Assembly: GCF_010015585.1 (NCBI RefSeq)
Contig: NW_022985114.1
Span: 1-44,301, forward strand
Length of the DNA: 44,301 nucleotides
Source: Eremomyces bilateralis CBS 781.70
Lineage: Eukaryota > Ascomycota > Dothideomycetes > Eremomycetales > Eremomycetaceae
Direction: 5' to 3'
The notes under the pieces were generated by a model that had not been told where the DNA came from, made no database searches, and saw only the letters and a list, made by a program, of their open reading frames with translations. The stretch's first letter is position 1, and each line of letters starts with the position of its first letter. Positions 1 through 12,286 of this stretch are shown piece by piece. The translations under genes were made by a program, and so were the position numbers.

Positions 1-838
1 CTTAATGGGGTATATTGTGCATCAGGAGTCGAGATGGATGGAAATATGTTGAGAGCCCTTAACATGGAATAGTGCAACTAGATTGCAATTGATCTCAGTC
101 CATAGGGCGTAGGGACTCTTTAAAAGTAGATAGTCTGAAAGGTAATAATCAAAAGTATAGTATCTATATTTTTTTTAAACGCCAATTAGTTGTCGAAAAG
201 CAGCAGAATGGCCTTCAATATGTTCGTTATCGTGATTTCGGTTGGGAAAGCTACACCAAATCCTGGGATTTTGGCTCAGACGCTGTTGGTAGTGGCGCCA
301 AGTCTTCGGATCTTCCTTGTCACGTGCCTTTCAGCGGCTGAGGTATCTGAGACTAATTTTCATTTCAGACAGAACTTTTCTTTTCTTCTCGAACGTTGAC
401 ACAGCCCGCCAAATCTCTTGGTGTTCAGTCCGGGACGCGCGGGTCGCGCTGGCTCGAACCTACCTGCCTAACGTACACATCACCTTCTTATGAACTTCGA
501 ATTAGCCAAGGCCCAGCCTATACGGGACCCAAGAAGAGATGGATTTCGTCGCGTCCCATAACTACTTCGTAGAATCCGCGCGTTCCAGCTTACAGATCTT
601 TGGGTCAAACTTTGCAGGGCACTCTTTCGTTGCCTGTTTCCCGAAACCATTGTATTGTATTTTCTCTTCCCTGACTTGTCCGCTCAAGGGCATAAGGATC
701 CTGATATTCTTTCCTTTAAGTCGCTTTGCATTCCTGCCGCTCCTTTGTTCCCACTTTCCTCAATCCATCGCCACAGGGTCGTCTAGGTGTTGACGTAGGT
801 ACACCAGGTTGTCAACACCACAACTCTCAGGCGCCATC
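1..838. promoter_or_regulatory. Upstream region of the ABC transporter gene
   Basis: No gene is recognisable here; short open frames at 190-399 and 539-793 have no family features. The last 150 bases before the ATG at 839 are rich in pyrimidine runs (about 690-775), as is common just upstream of fungal transcription starts, so this is probably promoter and 5' leader. I cannot assign specific operator sites. Confidence 0.4.
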
Positions 839-3800
839 ATGGGCGCAGATATCGTCGAGAAGGAGAAGGCCGCGGAAGAGGCGCGCGGCGATGAGTATCC
901 CATAGATGCCGCCGCAAAGGCTCCTACTCCAGATATTCCCGAGGAGATGACCCCATTTGCCGCTTACACGCGCGTTTTCACGTACGGCGGCGCGTTCGAG
1001 TATACTCTCCAGGCCATCGCCATCGTCGCCGCCCTTGGCTCAGGCGCCGGAATTGCCCTCCAAAACCTCATATTTGGTAGATTCGTCACTGTCATCACCG
1101 GCTTCGTCTCTGGGGTGTCAAGTCCTCCCGGTTTCCGGAGCGATGCCGCCGAACTCGCCCTCTACTTCGTATATTTGGGTATCGGCAGGCTGGTGCTCTC
1201 GTACATCTACAACAGCCTGTTCACCTATGTTGCCTACCGTCTCGTTCGCAATATGCGCTACGCCTACCTCAGGGCAGCCCTCAGCCAGGAAGTCGCCTAC
1301 TACGATTTCGGAACCGGTGGCTCCATTGCGACGCAGGCCACATCCAATGGTCGCCAGATCCAGAACGGTATCGCAGAGAAGCTCGGCCTGACCTTCCAGG
1401 GATTGGCTGCCTTCGTCACTGCGTTCATCATCGCTGTCGTTGTCCAGTGGAAGCTTGCACTCATCTGCCTCTGCATCGCCCCTGCCATCATCATCGTTAT
1501 GGGCGTCGTCGCCAGCATCGAGGCCGGTTTCGAAACCAAGATGATGGAGATACATGCCCAGGGTAATGCTTTTACAGAAGCGGTTCTCTCCGGCGTACGC
1601 ACTGTTCACGCCTTCGACATGCGCGCGAGGCTCGTCAATCGATTTAACACCTATTTGACCGAGACCCATAGGATCGGTGACAAGATCTCGCCCCTATTTG
1701 GTATCCTGTTTTCCGCCGAGTACACCATAATTTACTTGGGATTCGGTCTGGCCTTCTGGCAGGGGGTCCGAATGATGGCCACTGGCGAGATCGAAGACCC
1801 AGGCACAATCTTCACGTAGGCTAAACCCTTGCACGATGGCGCTTTTGGCTCCTTGTATTCGGTCCTAAACTAACCCTATTTATCAGTGTTCTTCTTTCTG
1901 TTGTTATTGGTTCCATCCAACTGACCATTTTGGCTCCTTATGCTATCGACTTCGGCCGCGCCGCTTCTGCTGCTGTCATGCTGTTTAGACTGATTGACCG
2001 CAAGTCGTCAATTGACCCCTTCGACGAGGATGGCGAGCAGCCGACCGAGACTGAAGGTGTCATCGAGATCGAGAATGTCACCTTTGCCTATCCCACTCGC
2101 CCCAGCGTCACTGTTCTGGATAACTTCTCCCTGAAGGTCCCGTCGGGCAAAGTCACTGCCCTGGTCGTAAGTTCTACCTTGGCTTTCGTACCCTGGTCCG
2201 TCGCTAACGACTCCTTCAGGGTCAATCCGGCTCCGGCAAGTCCACCATTGTTGGCCTCATCGAGCGCTGGTACAACCCGGAGTCAGGCACCATCAAGTTA
2301 GATGGTCGCCCCATCGACATGCTGAATTTGAATTGGCTGCGTAAGAACGTCCGCCTGGTTCAGCAGGAGCCCGTACTTTTTCAGGGCTCGGTCTTCGACA
2401 ATATCAAGCATGGCCTCATCGGAACCGAGTGGGAGAACGCGTCCCGCGAGAAGCAAATGGAACTGATTCAACACGCTGCCAAGATGGCCTTTGCCCACGA
2501 TTTCATTTCCGAACTCCCAAACGGCTACGGCACCCAGATCGGTCAGCGTGGAGGTCTGCTCTCCGGCGGTCAAAAGCAGCGTGTTGCCATCGCCCGCAGC
2601 ATCGTATCTCAACCGAAGGTTCTCTTGCTGGATGAGGCTACCAGTGCCCTAGACCCTCATGCCGAAGGTGTCGTCCAACAAGCCCTCGATAAGGCCGCGG
2701 AAGGTCGCACCACAATCGTCATTGCCCACAAGCTCGCTACTATCCGCAAGGCAGACAACATTGTTGTCATGCGCAATGGTCGCATCATCGAGCAGGGCAG
2801 CCACGAGTCTCTTATTGCCGACGGCGGTGCTTACGCTCGCTTGGTGGAGATCCAAAGCCTCGCTGTCGGCGAGGGCAAGTCCGAAACGGAGACTGAGGAC
2901 ACCCAGAACCCAGATCCTGCGGACCTGCACAAGCCCCTGACTCGGTACGCCTCGTCTGTCCAGGGCCGCATGGAAGCGAAAAAGGAGCGCGACAACTACG
3001 ACCATCACAAGCAATTTGGTATGCTGCATGTTGTGTTCCGCCTGATGAAGATGACTCCTGAATTGTTCTGGTGGTACGTACTAGTGCTTCTTGGATGCAT
3101 CGGTGCAAGTAAGTTTCAAAATTTCCCATACCCGATTCAAAATATCCGGTCGCTAACCAGCATGAAGGTGGTATTTTCCCTGGCCAAGCTATCCTCCTCG
3201 CCAACGTCATGGATGTCTTCACGCTCACCGGCGCCGCGATGGAGCGCGAGGGCAACTTCTACGCCAAAATGTTCATCGTCCTCGCGGCCGGCGCTCTTAT
3301 CAGCTACTTCGCCCTTGGCTGGTCCACCAACTGCGTTGCCCAGGCACTGAGCCAACTGATGCGCAGGCAGAGCTTCGATATGATCCTCCGCCAGGATCTC
3401 CAGTTCTTTGACCGCGAGGAGAACAGCACCGGAGCCCTTAGTAGTCGCATCGATTCCAATGCACAGTCCATTCTTGAGCTGATGGGTTTCAATGTCGGTC
3501 TCATTACGATCTCCGTCCTGAACGTTCTCACGTGCAGCATTCTTGCTATCGCCCACTCCTGGAACCTGGGCCTGGTCGTGGTTTTTGGTGGTCTCCCCCC
3601 TCTTTTCGGCGCTGCCTTTTTGAAGATTAAGCTGGACTCCAAGCTCGATCGTGACACGTCGAAGCGTTACTCCGCCAGCGCCTCGATCGCGTCGGAAGCC
3701 GTCAACGCCATTCGTACCGTTTCATCTCTCGCCATTGAAAAGTCTGTTCTGGAACAGTACACCAACGAACTCGACCATGCTCTGTCCGACTCTACTCCCC

Positions 3801-4876
3801 CGTTGTTCGCAGCCATGATCTGCTTTGGCTTCACACAGGCTATTGAGTACTGGTTCATGGCCCTTGGCTTCTGGTACGGCTGCCGCCTTCTCTCCTTCGA
3901 CAAGATTAGCATGTACAATTTCTTTGTTGCCTTCCTGGCTGTCTTCTTCTCTGGCCAGGCCACCGCCCAGCTCTTCCAGTTCTCAACCAGCATCACCAAG
4001 GGTGTCAACGGCGCCAACTACATCCTCTGGCTCAGCGGGCTAGAGTCCACCATCCGGCAAACCCCCGAGAACCTAGATAAGGGCCCTGGATCCGCCGGTC
4101 CCATTGCCCTGGACGATATCCGCTTTTCCTACCCTCTCCGACCCGACGCCCAGGTCCTTCGCGGCATCAACCTCACCGTCGAAAAGGGCCGGTTCGTCGC
4201 CTTCGTCGGCGCCTCCGGCTGTGGCAAGTCCACCATGATCGCCATGCTCGAGCGCTTCTACGACCCCACAACCGGCCGCATCGTCATCGACGGCTCGGAC
4301 CTCACCACCCTCAACCCCCGCCTCTACCGGCGCATCGTATCCTTCGTCCAGCAGGAGCCGATCCTCTTCAAAGGCTCCATCCGCGAGAATATCGCCCTCG
4401 GCCTCGACGACCCGACCATGGACGAACTCTCGTCCACCGATGCCGCGCTACGGGTTAGCGACGAGAAAATTGAAGCCGCTCTGCGCGGCGCCAACGCGTG
4501 GGGTTTCGTCTCTTCTCTTCCCGACGGGCTGAATACCCAGGCCGGTTCGGGCGGTACCCAGCTGTCCGGCGGTCAGCGCCAGCGCATCGCCATCGCGCGC
4601 TCGCTCATCCGCGACCCCAAGGTCCTGCTACTCGACGAAGCCACCAGCGCCCTCGATACGGAGAGCGAGAAGATCGTCCAGGGCGCCCTGAACGAAGCCG
4701 CCAAGGACGCCGACCGTATCACTTTCGCCGTCGCCCACCGTCTTAGCACCATCAAGGATGCGGACGTCATCTGCGTCTTCTACGGAGGCAAGATCGCCGA
4801 GATGGGCACTCACGAAGAGCTCATAGCCAACAGCGGCATGTATCGCAGGATGTGCGAGGCGCAAGCCCTGGATTGA
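839..4876 (+). CDS. Full-length ABCB (MDR/P-glycoprotein type) ABC transporter, 4 exons, 1284 aa
   Basis: Exons 839-1815, 1887-2166, 2220-3108 and 3168-4876 sum to 3855 nt, which is 1284 residues plus stop. The first three introns are GT..AG. The third uses an AAG acceptor, because the nearer CAG would bring in a stop. The protein has two TMD-NBD halves. NBD1 has Walker A GQSGSGKST (about residue 420), split from its preceding Val by intron 2, signature LSGGQ (about 533) and LLLDEA (about 555). NBD2 has GASGCGKST (about 1061), LSGGQRQR (about 1180) and LLLDEA (about 1200). The length matches fungal pumps of the pmd1/ABCB type. The family exports hydrophobic drugs or metabolites at the plasma membrane using ATP; the substrate here cannot be read. 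The ATG at 839 sits in a good context (gccatcATGG). All catalytic motifs are intact. Confidence 0.95.
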
Positions 4877-5047
4877 GCATCCTTTGGTTTCCTGTTTCTG
4901 CCTAGTACAACGGGATGTGGGTGCAGTATCACCCCAAAATGATTGGCGATAATGATTGGCCTGAAGTTGGCGACGACGTGACTCTTGCGGTCTTGCCATT
5001 ATAGTCACGATACATAATATAGAACCACGGAAAACACCCATATCTAA

Positions 5048-5363
5048 TGAGGTCTCTCAATACCTCGCAGAGGGCCTTTTCCCTACCGAAACTCCTATCG
5101 CCTGGTGGGTAGCTAATCGCACGCGATATCCCTCTCTATATTAGATCGCGATAGACCTTTTCGTGACTCCTTCATCGGCCGCTGATATGGAGCGGATCTG
5201 GTCAGCTTGCGGGAGAATCTTGGATACGGAGAGGACACGGATGGAGGCGCCCACCTTAAGGAATTTGATCTGCTTACAGCACTGGTTTAGGCAGGGTGTT
5301 AATGGTGATATAGAGCTGGAGACCATCATCTATAGACAAGATGTCTGGATAGACGTAATATAG
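5048..5363 (+). mobile_element. hAT transposase C-terminal fragment (dimerisation region)
   Basis: One reading frame gives a block ending in WWVANRTRYPSL, then after a TAG (near 5144) IAIDLFVTPSSAADMERIW, SACGRILDTERTRMEAPTL and RNLICLQHW. This is the classic hAT C-terminal dimerisation signature (family form: P-x-S-A-x-x-E-R-x-[FW]-S-x-x-G-x-[IL]). The catalytic part and both ends are missing. The in-frame TAG fits a CAG or TGG changed by RIP or simple decay. The fragment begins about 170 bp after the ABC transporter stop. Confidence 0.75.
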
Positions 5364-6052
5364 GAGTCCAGACCATCTTCTTGATCACCACGTAATTAGT
5401 CTGTACGGGCGAATTCGTGGTATAGACCTATTTTGGTCGGCGAAACCATAGAATATAGCATGTGTCGCATTACGCGGGGTGATGATTAAGCAGGTTCGCA
5501 GCTTAAGCTCAGTTACTGTAGAGACACAATATATGTTATTATTGACGATTCCCCTTCTCTCCAAAAAAGAGATCTAGCTAGATAACCGTTGAAGATATGT
5601 AAATACGTCGGAAAGGACTGAGCAGTCCTAAATAGGCTTAGTTCTAGGGGTAATGGGCAGCGAAATGAATATAGGTGGCAATTGAAATCAACAGGGCCAT
5701 CTTGCGACTAGGGAATGATGAATTACTGTACTGTAATTAGAAGGGCTGGTGAGATTTTCATTGAAAACGAAAATCAGCGCTATACCAGATAGGGCGATGC
5801 TAATCTACGAACGGAAGTTCGGTAGCACACAGTTTACGGAGTACAACTGTGGGTCATCAGAATTTATTCCGTAACTAAACTCTATTAGGACCTAGGGTAA
5901 CAGAAAGGTGGGTTGTAGTGAAGTTGTAAAATGGTTTTTGAGGTTGCAAAACCTCTCCAGTAAGAAACTGGACTGCTTCGCTGTGCTTAGATGGTGCTGG
6001 AGCCCGAAAGCGACTCGTCGTGCTAAAGTACTAGTTAAGTACATCAACTAAC
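5364..6052. other. Intergenic, no gene; carries one stray transposon-end motif
   Basis: No coding sequence is recognisable. At 5744-5760 there is a GGCTGGTGAGATTTTC motif that recurs as the terminus of the foldback element at 26116 and near 13978. It is followed by a small hairpin, GATTTTC..GAAAATC (5754-5774). It may be a solo end of the same element family. Confidence 0.4.
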
Positions 6053-6054
6053 TA

Positions 6055-6489
6055 ACGTAATCCACCAGCGAGCTGCGAATACCACCGAGCTGCGAACTTC
6101 AAATCTCACCAAAATCGGGATATTTCATAACCCGATATCTCAACAACAGCATCATAATAAAATCTACAAGTTGATAGATAGACTTTACTAGTCATTTTAA
6201 GCCTTTACTCATATTTATAGAGCTCTAGCTATTGTAATGGTAGATATACCTAGATCCTAGGTGCTAAAAGGTGCAAGAATCTACTATGACCTAGGTATAT
6301 CTACAACTACAATAGCTAGAGCTCTGTGAATTTGAGTAAAGGCTTAAAATGACTAGTAAAGTCTATCTATCAACTTGTAGATTTTATTATGATGCTGTTG
6401 TTGAGATATCGGGTTATGAAATATCCCGATTTTGGTGAGATTTGAAGTTCGCAGCTCGGTGATATTCGCAGCTCGGTGGTGGATTACGT
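6055..6489. mobile_element. Foldback MITE, 435 bp, with two ~200-bp inverted arms and TA target duplication
   Basis: The left arm starts ACGTAATCCACC and the right arm ends with its complement GGTGGATTACGT. The arms match almost base for base inward to about 6265 / 6280, leaving a short centre. TA flanks both ends (6053-6054 and 6490-6491), which is the Tc1/mariner-type duplication. Each arm starts with a doubled GAGCTGCGAA motif, probably repeated transposase-binding sites. There is no coding capacity, so it is non-autonomous. The high arm identity suggests a fairly recent insertion. It lies about 190 bp before the F-box gene ATG and could affect that promoter. Confidence 0.85.
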
Positions 6490-6677
6490 TAAGTTAACTA
6501 ACTTAGCCTACCTCTCCTCTATCGTCTTTCACTTGTTATGACGCTTTTCTATTCTTAATTATTAACTTGTTCACATTTTACCCAGGTCGAATTCAAATCT
6601 ATCTTCTGTCTCTACCATATTGGGCCATTCTAGGTTCCATTATCGTCCCATTTATTCTTCTCTTATCAGCCACTCCA

Positions 6678-8819
6678 ATGGACGAAGAAGCAGACCTTCC
6701 ATCTTATGATGATGCGCGGCAACCGGATATTTGGCCTTTTGTTCTTCCATATCTTCACACCTCAGACTTGCTCTCTTTGGGACAGGCTTCGCGACAGCTG
6801 AGCGGTCGAGTGCAAGGCTTTTTATGGTTCGCACCCAGACGATTCTGGCCCCGTGACTCCGAAGATGCCTTTGTTGTATTTGGAGAATTCCTCCAAATAT
6901 TGCGGTCAACGAACCATCACCCGGAGCGGAATCCGGGGTATTATACCCGTGTTCTCGATCTTTCGAACTTCAAAAGGGAAACATTTTCATTGCCTATGCC
7001 GAGGGACTGGTTATCCATCGTGCTCTCAAGCCTGCCCAACCTTCGCTGTTTGATTGTCGCTCATTCAGCCATATTTGACTCTGACTCGATCAATGGCCGA
7101 GTTCCCCATCATGGCAAGCTTCGACTTCTTGATGCATCCTATTGTCCTAACCTAACTTTCGATGCACTCTCGCGATTTTTGCAACGAGTTCCAGATTTGG
7201 CGTATCTTGACGTTTCTGGGAACCGGACTCCGGATGTTGATAAATCGTCCCTTTGGGCACAACTGCGGAGGCCATCACTTCGGATTCTTCAGCTTCGGCA
7301 AATGAGCATAACACTTCAGCTCGACCAGGCTCTGGATGGGAACGGATCTTTACGGTCCTATTATCACTGCCTGGACCTTCGAGACAGCGACGTAGGGGAC
7401 GCGTTCGTAGGAAGTTTGATTGGTATCCCTGGTAATCCAACTCTGGAACCGCCACCTCCGTATACCTATCATCTACCGACTCCGCTTCATATTGGTAGCC
7501 ATCTTGACTTTGGCGATGATACGGTGGATATCCCTCGCTTTATCGAGTCTAAAATTCGGGGTAGACTCGAAAATCCGATTTTCAAGCATGACCTGGTCAG
7601 CATGGTATCCATTTTTCGGAACATACGGTTGGAGAATACCTGGAGTTCAATAGCCGATTACCATGGTCTGACCCATATTGACGTTTCTGGCACTCGAGTC
7701 AGTCTAAAGCAATGCGCCGGTCTACTTGACGCGTTGCCTCTCCAGAGCTTTGGCTGTGGTCGACACTCATCAAGTAAAAGAGTACAAAATCAATATGGCA
7801 AACCGGATTTTGGCATCCGCGCTATCTTACAAGATATCAAAGATTCGAAGGGAATCGCATCCTCTCTGAAGCGTTGTTCGACTTTGCGAGACTTGCGGTG
7901 TCCCCATTATGTTGTCACCGGATTCTCGTCGGCATGGGATTCGGCGCCTGGCTTGGAGAGGGAAGACAGGTACACCGCTTCCGAGACCATCGAGAGGGAT
8001 CGTCTCTTTTTGACTCCTCCCCATACTTCACATCCCCCGGCACCCTCCACCACCGGCTTCGGACAACCCTCTCATATGTCTTCCGGTTCTCCATCCACCG
8101 TCCCGCACGAAGGCATCCAATGGCAACAAAACTTAACCCCAGACAATCAGCACCGGACCTTTTCTTTTGATGCCGCTTTGGTCTCCCTTGAGCGGCTGGT
8201 ATTGACCGACCTCCCTAGCCAAAGTACCCGTGGTCATGTAAGTTCTTGCTTGAAAGCATTCCTACAGACTGCGGGTGATTGGGTGCGGATCTCGAGACAG
8301 TACCAGGAAATCCAGGTCTCCGCCGAACCGTGTCATTATCAAACTTCTACTATCCATCATCCATCGGAGGCTATTCCGAACGCCCTTGCGAGTCGCCAAC
8401 CGAGAAGTTCCCTAGGTGATCGCCAAAAGCCGCGCATTGTTGACGTATCGTTGCAGTCACTTAAACTCGAGATGAGCAGCGATAGGGAAGAACATCGCCG
8501 TATGGACAGGCGAGCTCGAAACCACGACGAATCAATGGAGAACGATGAGAGCATAAACTCGTTCGACCAACTAATCAAAGACGATTTTTCATTCTTCTCT
8601 AACGAGCGGGTTAGCTCGGGCTTTCAAGAGTCGCCACTTCACACCGTATGGAAGTCTAAGGTTTTAATCGAAGAGCATCCGGATTTTGATGTTGCCAAGT
8701 CTCTCGCCGAGTTTAGGAGGAGATCGAAAGCCAGACCGGGGCACCAGGACGTGCAGAACACCGAGGTGGATGGTATATGGTGCGGTTCTTTAACAATAGA
8801 GAAGTATTCAGTTTCATGA
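6678..8819 (+). CDS. F-box / leucine-rich-repeat-like protein, 713 aa
   Basis: Single exon. The ATG at 6678 is the first in the frame; the frame itself stays open upstream without an ATG. Residues about 16-42 (DIWPFVLPYLHTSDLLSLGQ) resemble an F-box. Residues about 90-250 contain LRR-like strands, for example LRLLDASYCPNLTFDALSRF and LAYLDVSGN, with another LTHIDVSGT near 335. The C-terminal half is low in recognisable structure, polar and acidic. F-box/LRR proteins recruit substrates to SCF ubiquitin ligases; the substrate is unknown. The F-box is degenerate, so the call rests on the combination with LRRs. The frame is open for more than 700 codons, so it is a real gene. A foldback MITE sits immediately upstream. 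Confidence 0.7.
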   Translation: MDEEADLPSYDDARQPDIWPFVLPYLHTSDLLSLGQASRQLSGRVQGFLWFAPRRFWPRDSEDAFVVFGEFLQILRSTNHHPERNPGYYTRVLDLSNFKRETFSLPMPRDWLSIVLSSLPNLRCLIVAHSAIFDSDSINGRVPHHGKLRLLDASYCPNLTFDALSRFLQRVPDLAYLDVSGNRTPDVDKSSLWAQLRRPSLRILQLRQMSITLQLDQALDGNGSLRSYYHCLDLRDSDVGDAFVGSLIGIPGNPTLEPPPPYTYHLPTPLHIGSHLDFGDDTVDIPRFIESKIRGRLENPIFKHDLVSMVSIFRNIRLENTWSSIADYHGLTHIDVSGTRVSLKQCAGLLDALPLQSFGCGRHSSSKRVQNQYGKPDFGIRAILQDIKDSKGIASSLKRCSTLRDLRCPHYVVTGFSSAWDSAPGLEREDRYTASETIERDRLFLTPPHTSHPPAPSTTGFGQPSHMSSGSPSTVPHEGIQWQQNLTPDNQHRTFSFDAALVSLERLVLTDLPSQSTRGHVSSCLKAFLQTAGDWVRISRQYQEIQVSAEPCHYQTSTIHHPSEAIPNALASRQPRSSLGDRQKPRIVDVSLQSLKLEMSSDREEHRRMDRRARNHDESMENDESINSFDQLIKDDFSFFSNERVSSGFQESPLHTVWKSKVLIEEHPDFDVAKSLAEFRRRSKARPGHQDVQNTEVDGIWCGSLTIEKYSVS

Positions 8820-10186
8820 ATTGGTGGGCACGAGGAATTGATCTTGGCAATGCATGGAGAGTCCGATGTTATCCATGGCGTGAGTAGGATTAAAAAACCA
8901 TCCGGTTTCGGATAGAATTCGCTAAAAGGATTCCGAAACAAATCGTCGCGGAAATATCCTTATATTCGAATGAATGCAGGGAGTGGGGTAGACATACATC
9001 AGGGGCGCTCAACTTATTCAAACTTTTCAAGTCTCTAACTATAGGCTCGGTGTATCTATCGCTTGTTGCTGCATATGCAGAAGTCGACTTTATTCTCTCA
9101 CATTGGCCCCGCCCGTAGTTCCTGTCTCCAAATGAAACGACTTCTAGGCCTAGACTGCATGCAAAAGGGATTCATTAGCCGCAAGGTCAGTATCCAACAA
9201 GAACGAGTATTGAGCCAGGAGTTCTACTCGGAGCTGCAATACAGAACGAGCTCACTAGGCGAGGGAGAGCGTACTGGGGTCTATGTTCATCCCACGACTT
9301 GTTCTCCTTTGCAGGACCCCAACGCAGTTGAGGCGCAGCTTCAGTAAATTCAGTGCAGTATCCGTACGACTGGCTCTCAAGGACTGAGCCCAGCTGCCTC
9401 ATTGCCAGATATGTAGCAAATTACGAACTTCAGGTGTTCAAAGCGGTTGGGACTCCGCATACCTTGAGATCTGACGGAAGGGTGAGGACAAGCGGACCAG
9501 TTCTAGGGCCATGGTCAATCTCACCGGAATTCGTAGCACGCCAAGGGCTCCACAAATGGTACTTTCCCGTGTGCGCCCACAATGTGCTTGCTGTACTAAT
9601 AGGTCCCACATTCGGTTACTTTCCCGCGCGTTTTTGAATTGCTCGCCCTCTGCTTCAGCCCCATACTAGTGGATACTGTTTTCCGGCATTATGGCTATAG
9701 GATATGCCGTCTGGACCGAGAACCATTTGCTAAGGCGGGTGACATATCCTAACTTTACGGAACTCTCATATTGAGTTGAATTGTGCAACTTTATATTTTT
9801 GGGATCAACGATGTGATGAATATCGGGTACATCGCCTCCTATGCAGCCAAGTTCACTGGAATAAGACCCAGAATATCCACTGGCAAGGCCCCAACCCCCA
9901 TTTTGACTGAATTTAAAAGGCCATTGCGGACATCAGCATCTGGGGCCTCGCACTAGGAACAAAAGCTTTGACAGACTAACTCTAAGAAGTTGGGTGCCAT
10001 ATTGACCAGGCAAATTACCACAACATCTCTCTAGCTATTGGAGGTGTTTGGACGATCATCAAGGGAGTCATAAAGCTAGTAATGTATATTACGGATTTAG
10101 CATACCGGACGAATCTAATTGGATATGTGAGATCAACAACGGACAATTCAGAAGTACAACTCCGGACAAGCAATGAATTCAAACTC
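8820..10186. other. Intergenic, no supported gene
   Basis: Short open frames at 9063-9347 and 9353-9637 have no recognisable domains, no matching splice sites and unremarkable composition, so I do not call them. The right part is the 3' flank of the minus-strand monooxygenase gene. No repeats were seen. Confidence 0.4.
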
Positions 10187-12286
10187 TCAGGTCTCAATCT
10201 TCTTCGTTTCCAGACCTTCCAGGTTATCAGCCGCTCGCCATTCTTGCAGAATCTTGATGAATGCTGGAGCACCGCCACCATAGGACCCATTTCGGGCAGC
10301 AAATTCGGACGGCTTCCCTTCGTTATTGTAATAACCAGGCGTGCACTCTTTAAGGAAATCTGCCCGCAAGTGGGTCGCATCGAGAATCTTCTGAACCCAG
10401 TCTTGCTCAGCCTTTTCTGATGGCTCAATTGCTCGAATATTGCGAGCTCGACAGGCGGCGATCACATACGCAATATGCCTTGCTTGCTCAGCAGTAACAT
10501 GCATGAAGTTGGGAGTGAGCGCAGCTTGAACGATAGAAACCCAAAAGCAGTTCGGAAAGCCACGGCTTGCCTACAAGGGATCGTCAGTCAAATAAGTGGG
10601 AAGGACATCATTTACTTACCCAGCCGTGGAGGGTGCTGGCACCCTTCTTCCACTTCTCGGTGATAGATATATTGTCCCGACCGTAAATTTCCATGCCCGA
10701 ACGATGGCTCCAATCTGTTGATAGCTCAAAACCGGTGGCGATGACAATGCAGTCGAGTTCGATTTCTTCGCCATTAGCAATGATTCCCTTCTCCGTGAAT
10801 GCCTGGATTCCGTCACCATGCGTATCAACCAGGTGCACGTTTGGACGATTGAACGTCTGAAGGTACTCGTCGTGGAAGCAAGGCCTGTCATACAGTTAGC
10901 AATTTGAATGAGTTGGGGCAGACATCGTTGCTTTCCTCTTGCAAAATTGATTGTAATACGGCTTCAAACTCTCTGCCGTTACTGGATCCTTGACGATGGC
11001 GTCACATCTAGCGCGAACCTGATTCATCTTTTCAAAATCGGCCATTTGGCGATCAATGGCCATCTGAGCTGGATCGATCGGCTCCGAGGTCTTTCTCGGA
11101 ACCAGCAATCTCGCGATGATATCGGTCCATCCGTCGCCGACGAGGTCCTCTTCTTGCATGATTCCATTGACCATCATGTCGAAATTCTCCATTCGGTGGC
11201 TTTGCCACCCTTTCTTGAGTGTCTTGGCCCATGCAGAATCAGTAGGTTTATTTCCTCGAACGTCGATTGACGAGGGAGTTCGCTGAAAGACATAGAGGTC
11301 TTTGGCGGCCTCGCCCAAGTGCGGGACGATCTGTACAGCAGTAGCACCAGTACCAATGATCCCTACCCGCTTATCCGAAAGCTTGCTCAGGCCCCCATCT
11401 GAGTCACCTCCAGTGTAGTTATAGTCCCATCTGGCAGAATGGAAGCTATGTCCTTTGAAAGACTCAATTCCGGGGGCTCCAGGGAACTTTGGACGGTGCA
11501 AGGGGCCTGCTGCGGGGATGACAAATCGAGATCGGATGGAGTCTCCGCGACTCGTTTTGGTTGTCCAGGTGGTATTTGTATCATCCCAATGCATGGTGCT
11601 GACCTCGGTCTGGAAAAGTGTTCGTGGATAGAGGCCGAATTTCTCTCCAATAATCCGGGAGTGTCGAAGAAGTTCCTTCGCACGAGCGTACTTTTCAGTG
11701 GGCATATAACCGACCTCCTCCAGAATGGGCATGTAAATGTACGATTCAACATCGCACTGAGCACCGGGATATCTATTCCAATACCCTGTTTAAAGGTCAG
11801 AATGGTCGTCGACTAATGGGAGGTGTGGGGGGAGGGATACAAGTTCCACCGAAGTCACCAGCCTTTTCGATCAACCGAATATTTTCCACACCAGCCTCGA
11901 GCAGACGAACAGCAATAAGTTGGGCGCCATAACCGCCTCCAATGACCACGACCTCGACTTCTTCGTCGATAGGGTCACGCTGAAATCCAGGTTTAACCCA
12001 TGGGTCCTTCGGGGGAAGTTAGAAGTCAGTTAATTCAGTACCTAGAGAAAGCAAGACTTACCTCAAGGTAATGCAGAAGTTTACCATCAACCATCTGATA
12101 TTGTTCCACTCCTTTGCCATGCTTCAGACGCCTTTCTCTTTCTTCATCGTACTTCTCCTTGAGCTTGACGGGATCGAATGGAAGAGCATTCTCTTGAAGT
12201 ATCTCCGCAACCTTCTCCACCACGTTGACGTTCTTCTCCAGGGGATCGAGGGTGACCGGAACGCCTCGTTCAATATCTGTTGCCAT
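10187..12286 (-). CDS. FAD/NADPH-dependent Baeyer-Villiger monooxygenase, 5 exons, about 629-633 aa
   Basis: Exons on the minus strand: 12286-12062, 12006-11841, 11785 to about 10936 or 10924, 10884-10620, 10570-10187. Introns 1, 2 and 4 are canonical and 49-55 nt. FAD Rossmann motif [10 protein letters not shown] (about residue 94) is followed across intron 2 by [18 protein letters not shown]. The Baeyer-Villiger fingerprint FxGxxxHxxxW is present as [12 protein letters not shown] (about 239-250). The NADPH motif is [10 protein letters not shown] (about 275). The conserved [13 protein letters not shown] spans intron 4. These flavoenzymes insert oxygen next to ketones to make esters or lactones. 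The 75-residue N-terminal extension ahead of the Rossmann fold resembles the longer polycyclic-ketone/cyclopentadecanone group (inference). Intron 3 has an odd donor: the phase-correct site reads GA instead of GT. A GT 12 bases on restores frame at the cost of four extra residues (KATM). Confidence 0.9.

Noticed and set aside
1118-1669. Minus-strand frame of 183 aa within the ABC transporter
   Set aside because: It lies wholly inside a conserved exon; GC-rich codon bias creates antisense open frames.
9063-9637. Two adjacent plus-strand frames as a small two-exon gene
   Set aside because: No phase-compatible splice pair with normal signals and no domain resemblance.
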